From positions 19,774,575-19,838,574 of the forward strand of contig OZ038533.1 in the NCBI GenBank assembly GCA_964036665.1: DNA of 64,000 nucleotides, written 5' to 3'. Position numbers and translations under genes: made by a program. Position 1 is the first letter of the stretch. Each line of letters starts with the position of its first letter. A model generated the notes under the pieces. That model did not search any database and had not been told where the DNA came from. It worked only from the letters and a program-made list of their open reading frames with translations. This stretch comes from Gordius sp. MW1. Lineage: Eukaryota > Nematomorpha > Gordioida > Gordea > Gordiidae. Shown here piece by piece: positions 21,321 to 32,669 of the stretch.

Positions 21321-22510
21321 GGCCAATGGTCATTTTTTTTCATTGGTCAGTACAAACAGATACTCTATAAGTCAATGATAGCCAAAAAAAACGGGAAAAA
21401 AATTTTTGATGCTCACTTTGGCCAATGGTCATTTTTTTCCATTGGTCAGCAGCCAGCGGACGGCCAAAAAGTCATATTATCAATGGTATTAACAGGAACA
21501 ATCATAAGAGTCATAAAAAAACGGAAAAAAAATTTCGATTCACAATTTGGCCAATGGTCATTTTTTTCTATTGGTCAGCAGCCAGGACACGGTAAAAGTC
21601 GATATAAATTCATAAGAGTCAAAAAAACGAGAAAAAAAATTTTCGAATCATATTTTGGCTAATGGTCATTTTTTTCCATTGGTCAGCAGCCAGGACACGG
21701 TAAAAGTGGATATAAATTCATAATAGTCAAAAAAAAACTAAAAAAAAATTTTCGAATAACATTTTGGCCAATGGTCATTTTTTTCCATTGGTCAGCAGCT
21801 AGTACACGGTAAAAGTGGATATAAATTCATAATAGTCAAAAAAAACGAAAAAAAAATTTTCGAATCACATTTTGGCCAATGGTCATTTTTTCCATTGGTC
21901 AGCAGCCAACGGACGGCCAAAAAGTCACAATAGCAATGGTAGTAACAGGAACAATCATAATAGTCAAAAAAAAACGAAAAAAATAATTTCGATACACATT
22001 TTGGCCAATGGTCATTTTTTTCCATTGGTCAGCAGCCAACGGACGGCCAAAAAGTCACAATAGCAATGGTAGTAACAGGAACAATCATAATAGTCAAAAA
22101 AAAACGAATCGATACACATTTTGGCCAATGGTCATTTTTTTCATTGGTCAGTAGCCAGCGGACGGCCAAAAGGTCACACTATCAATGGTTTTTAACAAGA
22201 ACAATTAATTAATTTAATTTAAAAAATAAATAAAAATTTTTGCCCTCTCCGGGATTCGAACCTACATTAGTAAAGGCATAGGGTTTGGTAAGGGGCACAG
22301 GGACCCATATCAGTAAAGGCATAGGCTTTGGTAAGGGGCACAGGGACCCATATCAGTAGAGGCGTAGGCCCTTGTAGGAAAGGGCATAGGGTAATTATCA
22401 ATTTTAACCTAATCAAATACGAAAAAATACCATAAATTGCATATAGCAATTAAAAATTTCGCTTTATTTGGCCAATGGTCATTTTTTTCATTGGTCAGTA
22501 GTCAGGGGAT
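21321..22510. repeat. Tandem repeat array with CCAATGG/CCATTGG hairpin core
   Basis: A core GGCCAATGGTCATTTTTTTC followed by CATTGGTCAG recurs at about 21321, 21420, 21549, 21657, 21766, 21874, 22003, 22123 and 22470. Most spacings are 99-129 bases. CCAATGG and CCATTGG can pair to form a short hairpin around the T run. Spacers are A-rich with AAAAAAACGAAAAAAA and CAGCAGCC blocks. Open frames across the array on both strands follow the repeat and are not genes. Confidence 0.88.
22241..22265 (-). repeat. tRNA-derived (SINE-like) B-box remnant
   Basis: Read on the minus strand, GTAGGTTCGAATCCCGG followed by AGAGGGCA resembles a tRNA T-arm and 3' end. A similar minus-strand GGGTTCAAGCC then AGGGAGAGGACG lies at 22570-22605. 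No convincing A box was found, so these are fragments at best. Confidence 0.35.
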
Positions 22511-22635
22511 GGTCAAAAATTCATATTATCAATGGTATTAACAAGAACAAAATATTAATAAAATTAAAAAAAAATTCGTCCTCTCCCTGGCTTGAACCCG
22601 GGATATCCAGGTCACAAAGCTGGCGCCAATAACTT

Positions 22636-22690
22636 GGTGGACGACGGACGACGACGGACGACGGACGACGACGAGACGACGGACGACGCA
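22636..22690. repeat. Simple repeat of GACGGAC/GACGAC units
   Basis: About 55 bases consist almost only of GACGGAC and GACGAC units. Arg/Ser-rich minus-strand frames through it are artefacts. Confidence 0.85.
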
Positions 22691-23159
22691 CCAAAAACGA
22701 GCCCATAAATTGCATAGCAATTAAAAAATTTATTGACCTTGAGCCTTATTAATTGTCACTGCGAATGCCAATCTAATTGGAAATTGAATAGTTCAAAAAA
22801 CATCATTTTACCCCTCCCTAAAATAATATTGCCCCCCTCAAATTCCAATGGCGGTTACGCCTATGAATGTACCATAAGTCTCTCCTTCAACTTCAACTGC
22901 ATTTGCAGGCCTTAACTTATTATACATATTAATTTTTATCTTTTTTCAGCCAGTTAAAAAAATTCTCTTTTAAATCATGCAAACAATCAAATGTAGGATT
23001 TTAATATAATTAAAAAAATAATTACAAATATATATATAAGCACATGAATAATCATGAAATTAAAATATAATATATATATATACCCAGTAAATAATATATT
23101 TAAAGAGGAAAATTTCTCAAAAGATATCTTAAAAGAAAGATGTGCCTTTTGCCTAATAA

Positions 23160-24715
23160 TAATCTTATATATAAAAATGAAACTATGTGTGTATGTATGT
23201 GTGTATGTATGGCGCCACCTTTTTTGGAGAACTACCAGACCGATTTGGCTCAAAATTTCACAGTTTATTCCCCACACTCCGGAGCGTGTTTTAATATATG
23301 TTCCAGCCAAATCGGTCGAGTAGTTTTTGAGATATTGAGTTTTATGCGTTTTGACGCGGTATCGAACGTCAATCAAACGCCCTGCCCTCATCACGTACTG
23401 CTGCGTATCTTATCTATCTACTATCGTGTAGGTAGTCTGGTGATAAATGCAGTAGGCATGTGTTGCGGTAAATGAAAACTTTTTACGCACTATCAAAGCC
23501 ATTTTTTGCTTCAATTATTATTATTATTATAGGACGGTCGTGTCCCCCCCCCCCTCCTGCGTGGCTAAATAAATTAAAAAATCTAATTTTGTCATGTTTT
23601 GCACGTTAAACAAGGAGAAAAATGAAAATACTTTTAACAAAGTGCCAATAAATGTTGATATATCCATGGGCGTAGCTAGGTTTTGAATTAGGGGGGGGGC
23701 AGATTAAAAAAAAGGTCTTGACTACCCAACAATTTTCCTGAGAGCAAAAAAAAAAAGGTCTCGACTATCCAAAAATTTTCATGCAACCGTAATTTAAATT
23801 TGATTTTACCAAAACAATTTTTTTTTAAACAAATAGTAGTTTATTCTAATAATCACATGGGTAAAATACATTGGTAAATAAAATATTAAAAAGAAAACGC
23901 GTTAAAATCTAATTGGATGGCATTGATCCGTGTATGGAAATCGTGTTAGATTTGACGATTTCCATAGTGATCTTTTATTTTTGTGTAAATTCGCTAATAA
24001 GCATCTGTATTAATTGGAGTTAAGTTCAAATAGGGGGGGGGCAGCCGCGCCCCCTGCCCCCGCCTGCCTGGCTAATTAGGGGGTGAGGCAAAACATAATT
24101 TTTTTTTAATTTTTAAGGGTTTTTGTATTGAAATCTTCGGCTGCCCCCCCCCCCCCCCCTAATTTGCGAAACCAAATTTTTTTCAATGCAAAAACATTGA
24201 AAAATTTAAAAAATTTATGTTTTGCCCCCCTCTAATTGAACTTTTAAACGTTTTGCCCCCCCCCCTAATCCAGAACCTGGCTACGCCCATGATTATAGGT
24301 AAATTTGACTTAAAAAAATTTGCTTCATGAAAATTTAAATTCGAACATTATTGAGGTAAAATTTTGTGTTTTTAACCACCCTTAAAGATATCAATTATTT
24401 GTTATTTTTCGTTAAATAACCTATATGCGTATCCGCCTTTCGTTTATATTTTATCATAAAGGCCAGGCGCGATATTTTTTTTTGATTATAGGTAAATTTG
24501 ACTTAAAAAAAATTTGCTTCATGAAAATTTAAATTCGAACATTATTGGGTAAAATTTTGTGTTTTTAACCACCCTTAAAAATATCAATTATTTGTTATTT
24601 TTCGTAGTTGAGTTTTTAAATTTTTTTTGGTAGTTTTAATTTTCTTATTTAAATTTTTTAATTTTTTTTTAAATATTTTTAATATGGCAAAACAACGTTT
24701 GCCGGGTCAGCTAGT
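23160..24715 (+). mobile_element. Non-autonomous Helitron-like element
   Basis: The 5' end has TCTTATATATAAAAATGAAAC with GACCGATTTGGCTCAAAATT soon after, typical of arthropod Helitron 5' regions. The 3' end AACGTTTGCCGGGTCAGCTAGT terminates at 24715 and recurs at 30621. No Rep/helicase coding is seen. A GGGCGTAGCC-family element (23665-24291) is nested inside. Just right of that lies a direct repeat of about 130 bases at 24291 and 24484, both starting GATTATAGGTAAATTTG. Confidence 0.65.
23665..24291. mobile_element. GGGCGTAGCC-family element, long and internally duplicated
   Basis: It begins CATGGGCGTAGCTAGG and ends AACCTGGCTACGCCCATG. At 627 bp it is several times longer than typical copies and has multiple internal G and C runs, with CTAATTAGGGGG repeated in both orientations, suggesting nested copies. 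Flanking octamers do not match. Confidence 0.7.
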
Positions 24716-25493
24716 GTAAGATAAAAAGACTGAATATCATCCAAAAAATGCAATTTTTTATTTGTTGCTGAGGGGCTGAAAATCAACAAATACAAAGCCT
24801 TTTTAACTCTAAAATTTTTTATCCCTTTGGACGCTTCGTGTTTGGGCACCTTTGGTAAACAGGTTTTAACCTATTTTAGTAGTTAGAAAGACGTTCTCCA
24901 CCTCTCTGAACATTCACACCCTTTTTATTATGTGATTATGCCAAAAACATTTTACATCGTTGGCGGTTTGGCAACTTTTAGTCGATCCTCTCGATTTTAT
25001 AAATAGCTCATTTTTATTATTTGGTCCATTTTTTTATATTTTATGTATTTTGTTTATAATAAATCCCAATGATATAAACTAAAATCATTGTCCAATTCTA
25101 ATATTCCATTTTGTGCATAATTCAATTAATTTTTTTATTTAAGCTGCGAGTAATATTTGGCTACTTATAATTTAAAAAAAACCGCGATCAAAAGTATTCG
25201 CGATAAAATGGATCAGCGAAATTTCTTGGTTTTAATAATACGTTACATTTTCTTTATTTAATTTCTACTACGCCAAAGAAAAATAATTAATAATTAACGA
25301 GTGATAGCGAGGTAATATAATAATCTATCTGTGATGGTAATAAAATAACGATCATTTATATCATAGCGATATTAACAATCTATTTATTTATATCATAGAG
25401 ATATTACCACCACAGTTTAATTGCCGCAACTATTTTTATACATATTCTAACTCCTCCCTCCCCTGAGACCAATCGCTCATAAAATCCCTTACA
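24716..25493. other. AT-rich spacer, no gene seen
   Basis: No recognisable frame, element terminus or RNA gene was found between the Helitron 3' end and the next Helitron fragment. Confidence 0.4.
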
Positions 25494-25681
25494 ATTCTAA
25501 GGATCCGTAGAGCAAATGACCAACAACGCCAACAAGTACATCGAGCATTTAAATCGGCTTCATTCCTTCAACTAGCATTAAAGTATGAGCCTGATGTTGA
25601 ATATTACGCCTCCTTAAAACCCATTCAGGACTATCGTCGTATTTATCATACGCAAAATATACCATTTTCAGGCTATTAATT

Positions 25682-28143
25682 TTAAACCTCAAAGGCCTTA
25701 TTATATTATCAAACGTAGTTTTTATTAAAGCTTAAACTGAGTTCTACCTTCCTGGTGGATCATTATTATTTTGTTTCCTTATTAAATGGCTTCTATAACC
25801 AATAAAAGAAAGCGTACTTTTGAAAATTTGAAAAATTCAGACTCTTTGTAAGTATATGTTAATAAACTTCTATATAATAAACATTTAACTAATTACATTT
25901 TTTCATATTCTTAATCTACAAAAAATGCTTTTTAAAATGATAAATAATTTATACAATATTAAGCATATTTTCATATTTATATAAGCTTTTAAAAATTGAT
26001 GTAGTAATTTTCACACTATAGGCTTTTAAATACAGAAGAAGTCCTTACACTTTTAGAATCAGATAGTACTTTATTGAGCAACGTTCAAGCCATTGATTTA
26101 GCCCTTATTCCACCTGTTGATGGTTATGATACAGATTATGATGAAATTTCAGAAGATGAAACTGAAGTTTTTATTAATGATCCTCATAAATTAGGACCTG
26201 GTGTATTATCAAAGAAAGCTGAGGTGCTTATAACAAACAATGATAATGAAATAAATCACCTTGACACTGAAATGCTGTTACCATCTATAAACAAAGTGTC
26301 CACATCTAAAAAAGAAAATCCTTATAAAAAGCAAAAACTCTTAACATGGAAATCAATTAAACTTGTGCCAGAAACAAAGGAACATGCAAAACTTAAATTA
26401 CAGAATTTACAAGAGAATGCTCCTAACATTTTAACTGAAATACAAAAATCTTCTCTTACACCCTTATAAGTTTTTCAATTGTTTTGGGATACTGACTTAA
26501 TTGAGCTCATATGCAAAGAGAGTAATATGCCAAATATAAATATAGTGATGAAACCTTTGAAGTGACTTGTGAGGAAATGTATAAATTGCTTGGTGTTTTA
26601 CTAGTATCAGGCTACTCTAAACTACCTAAAAAACGTCTGTATTGGGAAACGCAAGCAGATGTTAATAACATAGCCATTGCTAATTGTATTTCCAGATATC
26701 GCTTTCAAGCGATCTTCAAATATCTTCATTATTCGGATAACACTTGCGACCTGGAAATTGGAAGCCTGAAGGTCAATGTTTTGATGGATTATATGAACAA
26801 AAAATTCGAAAAATATATTGAACCTAATCCCACAATATATTCTTTAGATGAAGCCATGGAACCATACTATGGTAGGTTTCATTTAAAGCAATTTATACGT
26901 GGTAAGCCCATAAGATTTGGGTATAAGTTTTGGTGCTTGAACAAGCCCAATGGTTATTGTTGTCGTTTAAAATTATAAGGACGTGAGGAACGAGAACCAG
27001 GAGTACCCCTTGGTTCCGCCGTTGTAAAAAAGCTGGTTACAGGGTTTGTAGCATCAAATAGTCACATATTTATTGATAACTTTTTTAATTCTTTACCATT
27101 ATTGGAAGAGTTGGCGAAAGATTCAATTCAATTAACAGGAACAATACGAGCCGACAGGATTCAAAAGGCCCCTCTCCAAGATCTAAAAAGAGCGCCTAGG
27201 GGAGCGTGGCAAGTTCTTAGGGCAAAGGATACAAAACAAATATACAATTGTATAGATGGAATGATAATAGCCAGGTGACCCTGGCAACAAAGATAGCCTA
27301 GCAAGTACACTCACGAAGTGCACTAGGTATAGCAGATCAGCCAAGAGTAGGATTACCATTCCTCAACCAACCCTAATCAGCGAATACAATAAGGGAATGG
27401 GGGGTGTTGACCTTTTCGACCAGTTTCGTGGCTCATATCGTGTCGGAATACGATCAAATAAATGGTTTTGGCCCCTAATACGTTTTTGTCTTAACGCTGC
27501 AGTCGTTAATTCGTGGCTGTTATCCCGGGAAGTTCATAAAGGGATTCCCCTTTTAAATTTTTTGCTGAAGATTACAGTCCCTTTGCTATCTGTTCCGAAC
27601 ATTCCGCGATTGAGGACCGTATATCCAAGGCGTCAAGCAATGTTTATGCCGAGGTGCGGTTTGATAATTGGGAGCATTGGCCGGCAAAGAACCCCAAAAG
27701 GAGGTGTGGCCTTTGCCATAAATCCGCGAAAATCATATGCACAAAATGCAACATCGATCTACATATTAATTGTTTTATTCAATATCATACTCCGTAACTT
27801 GTTAACACTATATTTTTATATTTTAGTGATTTTAAATTTTGCAATAAATTTTTTAATATATGACTTAAAATTAACTTGTCAATAAATAATTTATATTATA
27901 ATCAGTTTTATTTAATAAGTAAATAATTTTTGCTTGAGCTATTGCTTAAAATGTGCATTTTTTATTGTAATATAAACAGCGGATTCCTATCGCATGAAAT
28001 AAACGACACTTTAAAAATGGCAGTAATATATTTTTTTTTCAAATTTTTTTCTCAATATTTTCTTTTGGTGCAAAATCACTCGAGAATTCCAAATTTTACA
28101 AAAATCTGTTGAAGATTCATATGGTCCGGTCTCAATGGGTTAA
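25682..28143 (+). mobile_element. piggyBac transposon inserted in the Helitron
   Basis: The right end is CGGTCTCAATGGGTTAA, a typical piggyBac-type terminus with the TTAA target site at 28140-28143. The left end is probably TTAAACCTCAAAGGCC at 25682, partially complementary to the right. Helitron coding resumes immediately after the right TTAA, supporting this boundary. The left boundary is less certain. Confidence 0.7.
25786..27795 (+). pseudogene. piggyBac transposase, inactivated
   Basis: The start ATG is at 25786. A short exon ends at 25847 with a GTAAGT donor, and the next begins at 26022 after cactatag, with matching phase. An acidic N-terminal region (DYDEISEDETEVF) follows. The DDE-type core is recognisable: IYSLDEAMEPYYG with the first Asp (near 26840), FIDNFFNSLPLLEEL with the second (near 27080), and GGVDLFDQFRGSYR with the third (27400-27441). 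At 27690-27790 in another frame is the Cys-rich C-terminal finger (CGLC, CTKCNIDLHINCF). A stop at 26467 and frame breaks near 26970, 27280 and 27660 prevent translation. In life it would cut and paste at TTAA. Confidence 0.88.
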
Positions 28144-29725
28144 GTGGTGATTGGTACTATAAACAAGGTATGTTCGCAATGTCTTTCACTTAAATATAAA
28201 AAGGAGTCAGCCGGGATGTGTTGCACATCAGGAAAAGTTCGACTAACGGAGATTGAAACACCACCTGAACCATTGCACGATTTACTTATCGGTACGATCC
28301 TGATTCTAGCCTCCTGAAGGCAATTCGGACATTCAATTCATGCTTCCAAATGACATCGTTCGGAGCAACAGAAATAGTTCAAAATAATGCTGCAAACGGT
28401 CAACAATTTAATTCAGCGTTAAAAATAAAAGGCCAGGTTTTTCACAAAGTGGGTTCATTGCTGCCGATGCCAAACGAATCTTATAAATAAAAACTTTATG
28501 GGTGGTGACGACTCCGAACGCGCACTCGCTAATCGCGTGGATGCACGTTGCGGCTACATAAACCTCGATTCACCTTTTGCCAGACGCATCGTCAGCCAGC
28601 TGGACGCTCTGTTGAATGAGCACAATGAATTACCTGCATTTAAGCTGCCAGAATATCCAAAGTAATTCAGAGGCAGTGTGCAACATAACAAAAGAATCGT
28701 TCATGGCCACAGTACACAGACGGTGTAAAGTTATCATCTGGGATGAATGTATTATGGCACACAAACATTCCCTTGAGGCATTGGATAGAACATTGAAGGA
28801 TATAAAAAATAACACAAACTATTTGGCAGCACTCTGTTACTCCTTTCAAGTGATTTCAGACAAACACTTCCCATCATTCCACGTTCAACGTACGCTGATG
28901 AGATCAACGCTTGCTTAAAATTCGTCACTGTGGCGTAATGTTAAAAAATTAGAACTGAAATTAAACATGCGTGTTCATATGCTTAAAGATTCATCCGCTG
29001 AAGCATTCTCAAAACAACTGTTGGATATTGGTGATGGAAAAGTTGATTGTATGAAAATACTGGATGCATAAAATTATCGTCGAATTTTTGCACAATCGTC
29101 GACTCGCAAAATACTCTCATCGACTACATATTTCCAGATCTATAAACACAATACAAAAATTTTGCCTGGATGTCCGAAAGAGCAATATTGTCAGCAAAAA
29201 ATATAGACGTCAATAGTTTGAATTCCAAGATACAACAGTTGTTGCCAGGTGACTTGGTGTCATACAAATATGTCGATACAGTTTGCGATGCTAACGAGGC
29301 TGTAAATTATCCAATTAAGTTTTTGAATTCATTGGATTTGTCAGGCATGCCACCGCACCTTATACAATTGAAGGTTGGATCTCCGTTAGTTTTGCTTTGT
29401 AATTTAAACCCACCACGGCTGTGTAATGGCACACGATTAGTCATTAAAAAATTTATGAAAAATGTTATCGAAGTCACCATTTTGAATGGCGAGTTCCGAG
29501 GTAAAAATATATTGCTGCCACGAATCCCTATAATTTCCACAGATTTGTGGCTTAGATTTGGGCATGTCATGCTTTTCCCACGTGTGGCATGTCCTAGCGT
29601 GGGTAAACCATCCCGTTTGATAATGTTGGCTAAAGATGGACTAACCAAAAATATTGTACACTCCATCGCACTTAGAGATTGATGATGAATTATTTTTTAA
29701 TCGTCATAATTTGATGTATATATAG

Positions 29726-30404
29726 TAGAGGTGTGCACGGATCAATCTGATCCGATCCGTCCGAACTGGGATCGGAGCGGATCAACATTTTAATTTTGGA
29801 AGTCGGATCGGATCAACATTTTATTTTTGTCGCATCGGATTTTCAAATTTGAAATAAACAATTATAAGTTCTAATTAATTAAATTAATAATTTTTAGTAT
29901 ACCTTTTCATAATTATCTTTGAAATGAAGTTGCAAATATGATTCAAAAAAAGATTTGCTGAATGGTGGGTTTCATATCAAACAGTCCTGCCAAGGGTTTA
30001 TAAGCTGACAAATAAAGTTTTAGCTATACCTGCTACCTCCACCACTTCGGAAAGAAATTTCTCGGTGGCTGGAAGAACATTAAAAGAAAGAAGAACGCGA
30101 ATTAAATAGAAAATTTAGATTCTTTATTATTTTTATATGATAATCCGGAATTAGTCAAATAAAATTTTATATTTATTTCGGATCTAATAAAATTGCTATA
30201 CCTTATTTTTATGTATTTTGAATTTAATCATCAATAAAAAGTTCTGTCCGTAAATTTTATTTAAAAATTTCGGATCGGATCGGATTTAGATTTTACAAAA
30301 CTCGGATCGGATTTAGATTTTAAAAAACTCGGATCGGATGGATATAAAATTTTTCAAAAACCCCTCGGATCGGATCAAAAAAATTTGATCCGTGCACACC
30401 TCTA
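29726..30404 (+). mobile_element. hAT element with CGGATCGGATC subterminal arrays and transposase fragment
   Basis: Termini TAGAGGTGTGCACGGATC and GATCCGTGCACACCTCTA are perfect inverted repeats. Flanking octamers ATATATAG (29718-29725) and ATATATAT (30405-30412) match at 7 of 8. Both ends contain arrays of GATCGGATC-like units. At 29954-30109 is a frame FAEWWVSYQTVLP then ATSTTSERNFSVAGRTL, the hAT C-terminal dimerisation domain (known signature ATSxxSER-F-S-AG). The rest of the transposase is deleted. Confidence 0.93.
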
Positions 30405-30621
30405 ATATATATGTATCAATGATTTAATTAAGTAAAAGGAATAAATAAATGATTGGGTATTTCATTTTATAGGCCAACATTGTCACAACACAACGCTCAA
30501 TTCTTATTTCATTCATAACCACATACCCATACACTTATAGTATTTTCTAGAAATAATGTATATAGCAATATTTTCTAGAAATAATGTATATGGCAAAACA
30601 ACGTTTGCCGGGTCAGCTAGT

Positions 30622-31130
30622 AAGGAATATAATTTTAGCTTACTCGGTGCATTGAGGAGATTGGGGATCTTGTTACATGGGATATTAATCACGACTCAAA
30701 TATCGCATTCATAGTTTAAATGTGGTTTGTGTTTGTCCATACCATCCTAACGAGCGTCGAATAAAAGTGTGCTAATATAATTAAAAAGTTTACTGATATA
30801 TATCTCGTTGGTATATTATTTTATTTGTATACATCAATTTATATATACGTTTAATAAAGTGTTTTAAAAAATGAAATGGGCAAAAATAAATAAATATTTT
30901 GAACGAGTATTAATAACGGTAACGAATTGGTTTACTTTAATTATATTCTTCGCAATCGCTACTAGAGACCTGCAACGGGCCTGTTGAGGTCAGTCGGCCC
31001 GTCCGTAATAAATAAAGCCCGGGCCAGGCCCGTGGATTTTTTTTTTTTTTAAGATAAAATTTGTTTATTATATATATTTAAACATAATATTAAATGGTAC
31101 AAATATATAATAATGATATTAAAAAAAACA
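30622..31130. other. Spacer with partial GGCCCG-rich hAT relic
   Basis: At 30964-31045, CTAGAGACCTGCAACGGGCC and later GCCCGGGCCAGGCCCG resemble one end of the 13997-15134 family. No gene is seen. Confidence 0.45.
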
Positions 31131-32665
31131 TTATATCAGTAATATGTTTTCATCTTCCTCTTTTAGAAGAGGCCAGGAATCCAAAATAGATTTGAAATTA
31201 AATTTTGCAATTAAGATGGCTATTGATTGTTTTAATAAAAATGCGGGGGAATATTTGGAGGGAGGGGATCGCCTGCCTATTTCTTTGAATAAAGCTAACG
31301 CCATTTTTCCATAGGATCCTGAACAGGAGGAAACTATTGGGATAAAAATACTAGAGTCCAAAAGGGCCTTGTATTTTTGGAGCTTGCGTTCTTCGGCGAG
31401 GGCCATGGGGTCATAATTAAGATTAGAGGGGGCAAATAGGTCTATGCATGTAAAATGCCATTTTAAAGGGAGACCATTTTCCCATGGGACTAGCGATGAA
31501 CCGTCAGGACGCATTCGACCTTCAAGGGCAGGATCTGAAGGTTTAAGTATGGATGGAATTTGGGCCTTTCTAAGGGCTGACTGGATAATAGAATTAATTT
31601 TAGAGTGTCGCAAGTGTCTAAATTTATTAAGTCTGCAGTGTAACGGGTGGCGTGCTTCCATCCACAGGCAGGTTGCAATTTTTACAGGCATATGCCTTTG
31701 TGTATTTTATTCCAAGGCGTAGTGCTACATTGTAGGATAGCTCGCAATCCTATAACATCATATTGGAAAACCTGCTAGGAAAAGCCTCTAGCCATTCATG
31801 TCCAGATTTATCAAACACCAAAGATCTAAGGTTGTAATGTTGTTTGGTATCGCAGCTCGAAAGGAGATAAGCAACGGAGCGCGAAACCAATCATGCATCC
31901 CAATCCTTTTGATTTGGTGTTTGTGGTGGTGAGCTTTCTGGTAGAACATTTAAATTCCAAAGGGATAGGGCCTGTATAAATGTTTCATCAAGGGGGTATG
32001 AGATTAGTTTGGCGACGATGGATTTTGAGGATAAGTGGGATGATTTAAATGAGGCCAAGGATAAAGAGCTTGGTGAACGAATTCCCAGACCCCCAGATTT
32101 TGTTGGTAATGTGGCTTGTAGCCAGGTGTTAGTATCGAATGATAAGTTCAGGGTGGATTCGATGACAGATTTTATGTGGGTTTCGAAATTATGTAAAATA
32201 TGTGTATGCAAAAATGCGCTTGTTGATCGGAAGCAAAATAATATTTTGGCTATATTAAAGCAGTTTTTCAATATGTAAAATGCGTGATGGGCGGGCATAA
32301 GCTTAAAAATTTCATTTTTACATTTTAAATTTTTAAGGTTATTGTCGAGATAACTTCTTAAGCATTCAGGACCGCCTATTGGAGAACCTAGTGAAAATAC
32401 CTCGTCCTTCTTGAGGCGTAGAAAAGATGCAAAGGATGGGTGGATGTCAGTTGTGCTGTCAGAATAAATTTCGCATTTTGTCGCGTTTAATGATAGGTTA
32501 AGTTTTAGGTAGTATTCATTAATGATGTTAAGAGCTTTAATACCCTCTTCCGTGGTGCCTGATAGGGTGGCATCGTCGAGATACCATACGTTTAACCTCA
32601 AATTGCATTTGTCGTTGATTTCATCTATTAATGGTTTGATGGCCATACAAGGAAAAAGTTGATAA
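31131..32665 (-). pseudogene. YLDD-type non-LTR reverse transcriptase, 3' part (palm to C-terminal nuclease-like domain)
   Basis: The minus-strand frame 32646-31891 has the RT active-site strand NVWYLDDATLSG followed by CEIYSDS, LGSPIGGPECL and a long thumb region ending LPTKSGGLGIRSPSSLSLASF. Frame 31691-31131 continues with RMRPDGSSLVPW and WHFTCIDLFAPSNL, a pattern seen at the C-terminus of this RT family. The PD...D arrangement could be a PD-(D/E)xK-like endonuclease, but that is my inference. A frame break near 31700-31890 and lack of the N-terminal half show it is a 5'-truncated copy. Confidence 0.78.
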
Positions 32666-32669
32666 GTGC

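Larger units (their letters stand above)
25494..30621 (+). pseudogene. Helitron Rep/helicase gene remnant, interrupted by piggyBac and hAT insertions
   Basis: Pieces of a Helitron helicase polyprotein occur in order. At 25494-25679 lies an N-terminal-type stretch with LALKYEPDVEYYASLK. At 28144-28317 a zinc-cluster segment reads VCSQCLSLKYKK and CCTSGKVRL. Near 28330-28490 is NSCFQMTSFGATEIVQNNAA. A Pif1-type helicase part at 28616-28918 has CKVIIWDECIMAHKHSLEAL (Walker B DE), and its C-terminal domain is at 29170-29682 (LPGDLVSYKYVDTV, LLCNLNPPRLCNGTRL). The element ends with GCCGGGTCAGCTAGT at 30621. Helitrons transpose by rolling-circle replication. Stops, internal deletions and two nested transposons show it is dead. 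Confidence 0.82.

Noticed and set aside
21375-22063. Open frames in the 21-22 kb region
   Set aside because: They repeat with the tandem array on both strands and match no domain I know.
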